Source: Planctomycetaceae bacterium
GTDB taxonomy: Bacteria; Planctomycetota; Planctomycetia; Pirellulales; Pirellulaceae
Direction: 5' to 3'
NCBI GenBank assembly: GCA_024642765.1
Contig: JAHEAM010000036.1
Coordinates: forward strand, 1 to 14,409
DNA length: 14,409 bases
Below the pieces are notes generated by a model that saw only the letters and a list, made by a program, of their open reading frames with translations, searched no databases and was not told the origin of the DNA. Of this stretch, positions 12,701 to 14,409 are shown piece after piece. Position 1 is the first letter of the stretch. Every line of letters begins with the position of its first letter. The position numbers were made by a program, and so were the translations under genes.

Positions 12701-14409
12701 GCTTCATGGCCTCCATCATGTTCTTCGTAATTTCTTCACGAGCGTGCGTCCAAGTTTCAAGAACTTTGTTGTAACGTTCTTGCTCGGTGATCACTCCACG
12801 CTCGTAATGTTTACGGAACTTCAAGACTTCTTTTTCCGCTTGAGCAACACTTTGCTCTTTGCTGTCTGGCGTCACGAGGTCGTCCGTTGCAAACGAAAGT
12901 CCCGAACGGAAACTTTCGCGGAATCCAAGTCGATTCATATCATCCAACAAATTGATCGTCGCACGTCGACCGAGCAATTGATAACAATCAGAAATAACGG
13001 ATGACAAATCACCGCTCTTCATACCGTGATTGTAAAAGTCCATGCCTTTGGGCAAGATCGAGTTGAAGAGAATCCGCCCGTAACTGGTGGTCACGATTTT
13101 GGTGTTGAGTCGCTCTTCTTCTTCGCGTCGTTCGACTCGACCGCCAGGCAGACGAATTTGAATCTTCGCGTGTAAAGTAATAACGCTTTGCGAATACGCC
13201 ATCTCGGCTTCTTCGAACGACGAGAACACCATACCTTCGCCACGCTGCCCAGGCAGCACGAGCGTGATGTAGTAACAACCCATCACAGTGTCCTGCGACG
13301 GACTCATAATCGGCTTACCGTTGGACGGCGCAAAAATATTATTTGTGGACATCATCAACGTATGAGCTTCCACCTGTGCCTCAATGGACAGCGGAAGGTG
13401 AACCGCCATTTGGTCACCGTCGAAGTCGGCATTAAAGCCCTTGCAAACTAGCGGATGCAAGTGAATCGCATTGCCCTCGACCAATACTGGCTCGAAGGCC
13501 TGAATACCCATCCTGTGAAGCGTCGGGGCGCGATTGAGCATCACGGGGTGATTTTGAATAACCTGTTCAAGGATATCCCACACCTCTTCGTCCTTGCGCT
13601 CCAGCATTTTTTTCGCACTTTTGATCGTGTCGGCGTGCCCCAACTCTTTCAACTTGCGAATGATAAACGGTTGGTAAAGCTCTAACGCGATCTTCTTCGG
13701 CAACCCGCATTGATGGAGCCGCAGGCGTGGACCGACCACAATCACGCTCCGCGCGGAGTAGTCCACTCGCTTACCCAAAAGGTTTTGACGGAAACGTCCC
13801 TGCTTGCCCTTGATCATATCGGTCAAGGACTTCAGTGGACGATTGCTACTGCCCAAAACGGGACGTTTGCAGCGGTTGTTGTCGAACAACGCATCGACCG
13901 ATTGCTGCAACATTCGTTTTTCGTTGCGGATAATGACCTCAGGTGCATTTAGGTCTACCAATTTTCGCAAACGATTGTTGCGGTTGATAATCCGTCGATA
14001 CAGGTCATTCAAATCGCTCGTCGCGAAGTTACCTGACTCCAACAAAACCAACGGACGCAGGTCCGGAGGAATGACGGGAATAACATCCAACACCATCCAC
14101 TCGGGCTTATTTTCGCTATCACGAATCGATTCAACGATTTTCAATCGATTCGTAAAGTCCTTGCGCTTCTGTTTCGAATTCGTCGTCGCCATTTCAGCGC
14201 GGAGATCCTCGCTTAATTTGACAAGATCCAAGCTGGCGAGCAATTCACGGACAGCTTCAGCACCCATCGCCGCTTTGAAGCTATTGTCACCGAACTCAGT
14301 ACGTTTGGCGCGGTATTCGTCTTCCGAAAGCAGTTGCTGTCGCTCGAGGTCGGTCGTCCCAGGATCGATCACAACATAGTCTTGGAAATAAATGACTTTT
14401 TCCAAGCTC
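9789..14409 (-). CDS. rpoC: RNA polymerase beta' subunit with long C-terminal extension (N-terminus outside window)
   Basis: The frame runs off the window's right edge. Comparison of N-A-D-F-D-G-D with E. coli positions 458-464 suggests about 130 N-terminal residues are missing, including the first zinc finger. Numbers below count from the codon at 14403-14405. N-A-D-F-D-G-D at 325-331 holds the three catalytic Asp that bind Mg. The second zinc site is intact (Cys673, 747, 754, 757). The trigger-loop region begins at about 790. It is interrupted by an insertion of roughly 165 residues like the SI3 insert of Gram-negative polymerases, and resumes at D-I-T-G-G-L-P-R (977). The core ends at L-I-P-A-G-T-G, about 1247. 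The unbroken frame then continues 291 residues: an acidic Ser-rich linker (1248-1341) and two helix-hairpin-helix-type modules. rpoB would be expected just outside the window. Confidence 0.96.
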   Translation of the reverse strand, partial: SLEKVIYFQDYVVIDPGTTDLERQQLLSEDEYRAKRTEFGDNSFKAAMGAEAVRELLASLDLVKLSEDLRAEMATTNSKQKRKDFTNRLKIVESIRDSENKPEWMVLDVIPVIPPDLRPLVLLESGNFATSDLNDLYRRIINRNNRLRKLVDLNAPEVIIRNEKRMLQQSVDALFDNNRCKRPVLGSSNRPLKSLTDMIKGKQGRFRQNLLGKRVDYSARSVIVVGPRLRLHQCGLPKKIALELYQPFIIRKLKELGHADTIKSAKKMLERKDEEVWDILEQVIQNHPVMLNRAPTLHRMGIQAFEPVLVEGNAIHLHPLVCKGFNADFDGDQMAVHLPLSIEAQVEAHTLMMSTNNIFAPSNGKPIMSPSQDTVMGCYYITLVLPGQRGEGMVFSSFEEAEMAYSQSVITLHAKIQIRLPGGRVERREEEERLNTKIVTTSYGRILFNSILPKGMDFYNHGMKSGDLSSVISDCYQLLGRRATINLLDDMNRLGFRESFRSGLSFATDDLVTPDSKEQSVAQAEKEVLKFRKHYERGVITEQERYNKVLETWTHAREEITKNMMEAMKQDDRGGTGYVNPVFLMANSGARGGVEQIRQLAGMRGLMAKPTGEIIEAPIKANFREGLTVLEYFSSTHGARKGLADTALKTADSGYLTRKLADVAQNVVITAADCGTTRSVTKGVIYRGEQVEVRLATAINGRVSRQNIVNPVTDEVVVRENEMITQEIARKIEEMGLEKIQVRSPLTCDASLGVCQCCYGMDMSTGDMVEEGMAVGIIAAQSIGEPGTQLTMRTFHFGGVAGTTAEESEKRCKKAGFVRLTRMKYVTNDKGSTVVLNRTGEITIMDARGRELEVHKVPAGAVLLVKDDQEVTVDAVLCQWNPHAIPVLSEVAGKVRYEDVVEGETMREERDVSGTIRRQIMDFRGDLHPQIVIEDEDGKTLDVYYLPERAHITIAEGTKISAGSTIAETPREASGVSDITGGLPRVTEIFEARKPKDPAVLSEIDGVVEILNEKKRNKRTIIVRNDESGIEREHLVPPGKRFRVHSGDHIKAGAQLIDGPLVPHDILDVSGEEAVQQYLLHEVQSVYRSQRVEINDKHIEVIVARMLRKVKVESSGDTSLLSGMVLDRFDLRRINQELEKCLKISDPGDSSFEKGSVVLRENVEEENAKIEALAGKPAKGTKPKPATSKPQLLGITKASVQSSSFISAASFQETTKVLTEAALAGKVDNLVGLKENVILGHLIPAGTGFRTFQDAEVQYNLEAMREMSEAPSQSLEASFPLLESASPSNHSTNDFGANKVLQLFNDDAGPEQDSHSAKEGIGFLSDSNTLTGSALDVAAGTAVIGKKVVADDLTLVEGIGPKIAELIQSKGIATWNDLSQTEVGTLRTILDEAGPSFQVHDPGTWPEQAALLSMGRWVEFKDLTDRLDGGVWTHGGKAELDLDAASEVIGKTVTMDDLTLVEGIGPKIAELMGEGGISTWAALAKADPDAIKAILDAAGPQFQVHDPGTWPQQAGLLVSGKWAEFKQLTDLLDGGVMPS
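9792..10382 (-). repeat. tandem duplicated helix-hairpin-helix-type modules at the RpoC C-terminus
   Basis: Module 1 spans 10382-10116 and module 2 10067-9792 on the coding strand, with a period of 105 codons. Over 89 aligned residues 59 are identical (about 66%). Both contain L-T-L-V-E-G-I-G-P-K-I-A-E-L, whose G-I-G-P-K is a helix-hairpin-helix turn, then T-W, then F-Q-V-H-D-P-G-T-W-P, and close with L-D-G-G-V. At the DNA level a 45-nt segment (10318-10362 against 10003-10047) matches at 36 positions. From memory, similar modules occur at the C-termini of some ribosomal proteins in Bacteroidota. The likely role is nucleic-acid or protein binding, by inference from the motif only. Confidence 0.85.

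Noticed and set aside
11105..13278. Long open frames antisense to rpoC and fusA
   Set aside because: They follow from codon bias on the opposite strand, have no family motifs or ribosome binding sites, and overlap strongly conserved genes.
1..14409. CRISPR arrays, tRNA or rRNA genes, insertion sequences, prophage or defence genes
   Set aside because: None seen by eye: no regularly spaced direct repeats, no transposase motifs and no cloverleaf-like sequences; the window is housekeeping and metabolic in character.

Overview
The window reads as a chromosomal segment of a planctomycete, most likely a Pirellulales-type organism of moderate GC. This rests on my recollection of family signatures: an EF-G with an unusual acidic switch I region, a TIM-barrel 'sugar phosphate isomerase/epimerase' of a type I know from planctomycetes, and an RNA polymerase beta' subunit with a long extra C-terminus. 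No search was run, so the taxonomy is inference.

Layout. (a) 1-471 (+): the C-terminal part of an alpha/beta hydrolase, cut by the window edge. (b) 520-3817 (-): a GT2 glycosyltransferase, then a BshC/YllA-like protein, then a class I SAM methyltransferase. (c) 4006-5657: a divergent pair, a NIF3-family metal protein (-) and a sugar isomerase-like TIM barrel (+), separated by only 77 nt. (d) 5839-14409 (-): a translation/transcription block read as rpoC, rpsL (S12), rpsG (S7), fusA (EF-G), thioredoxin. This is the classical rpoBC-str arrangement, but a thioredoxin gene follows fusA where many bacteria have tuf.

The block appears punctuated by RNA hairpins. A 15-bp hairpin whose three non-Watson-Crick positions are all G.U on the coding strand lies between rpoC and rpsL. 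A long two-part hairpin with a 7-T tract lies just after rpsG. A hairpin with an 8-T tract lies between fusA and the thioredoxin gene, and a weaker candidate lies after the thioredoxin gene. The cluster may therefore be transcribed as several units or with partial termination.

The most striking observation is in rpoC. After the normal end of the beta' core the frame continues for about 290 residues, through an acidic, Ser-rich linker and two tandem helix-hairpin-helix-type modules about 66% identical to each other. Other points are an EF-G whose domain IV tip loops lack the usual conserved residues, an S12 with Arg at position 88, a TIM-barrel isomerase lacking two expected metal/catalytic residues, and a distant BshC homologue. 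Start codons were reassigned for five genes, where a ribosome binding site or family alignment pointed to a start other than the longest frame.
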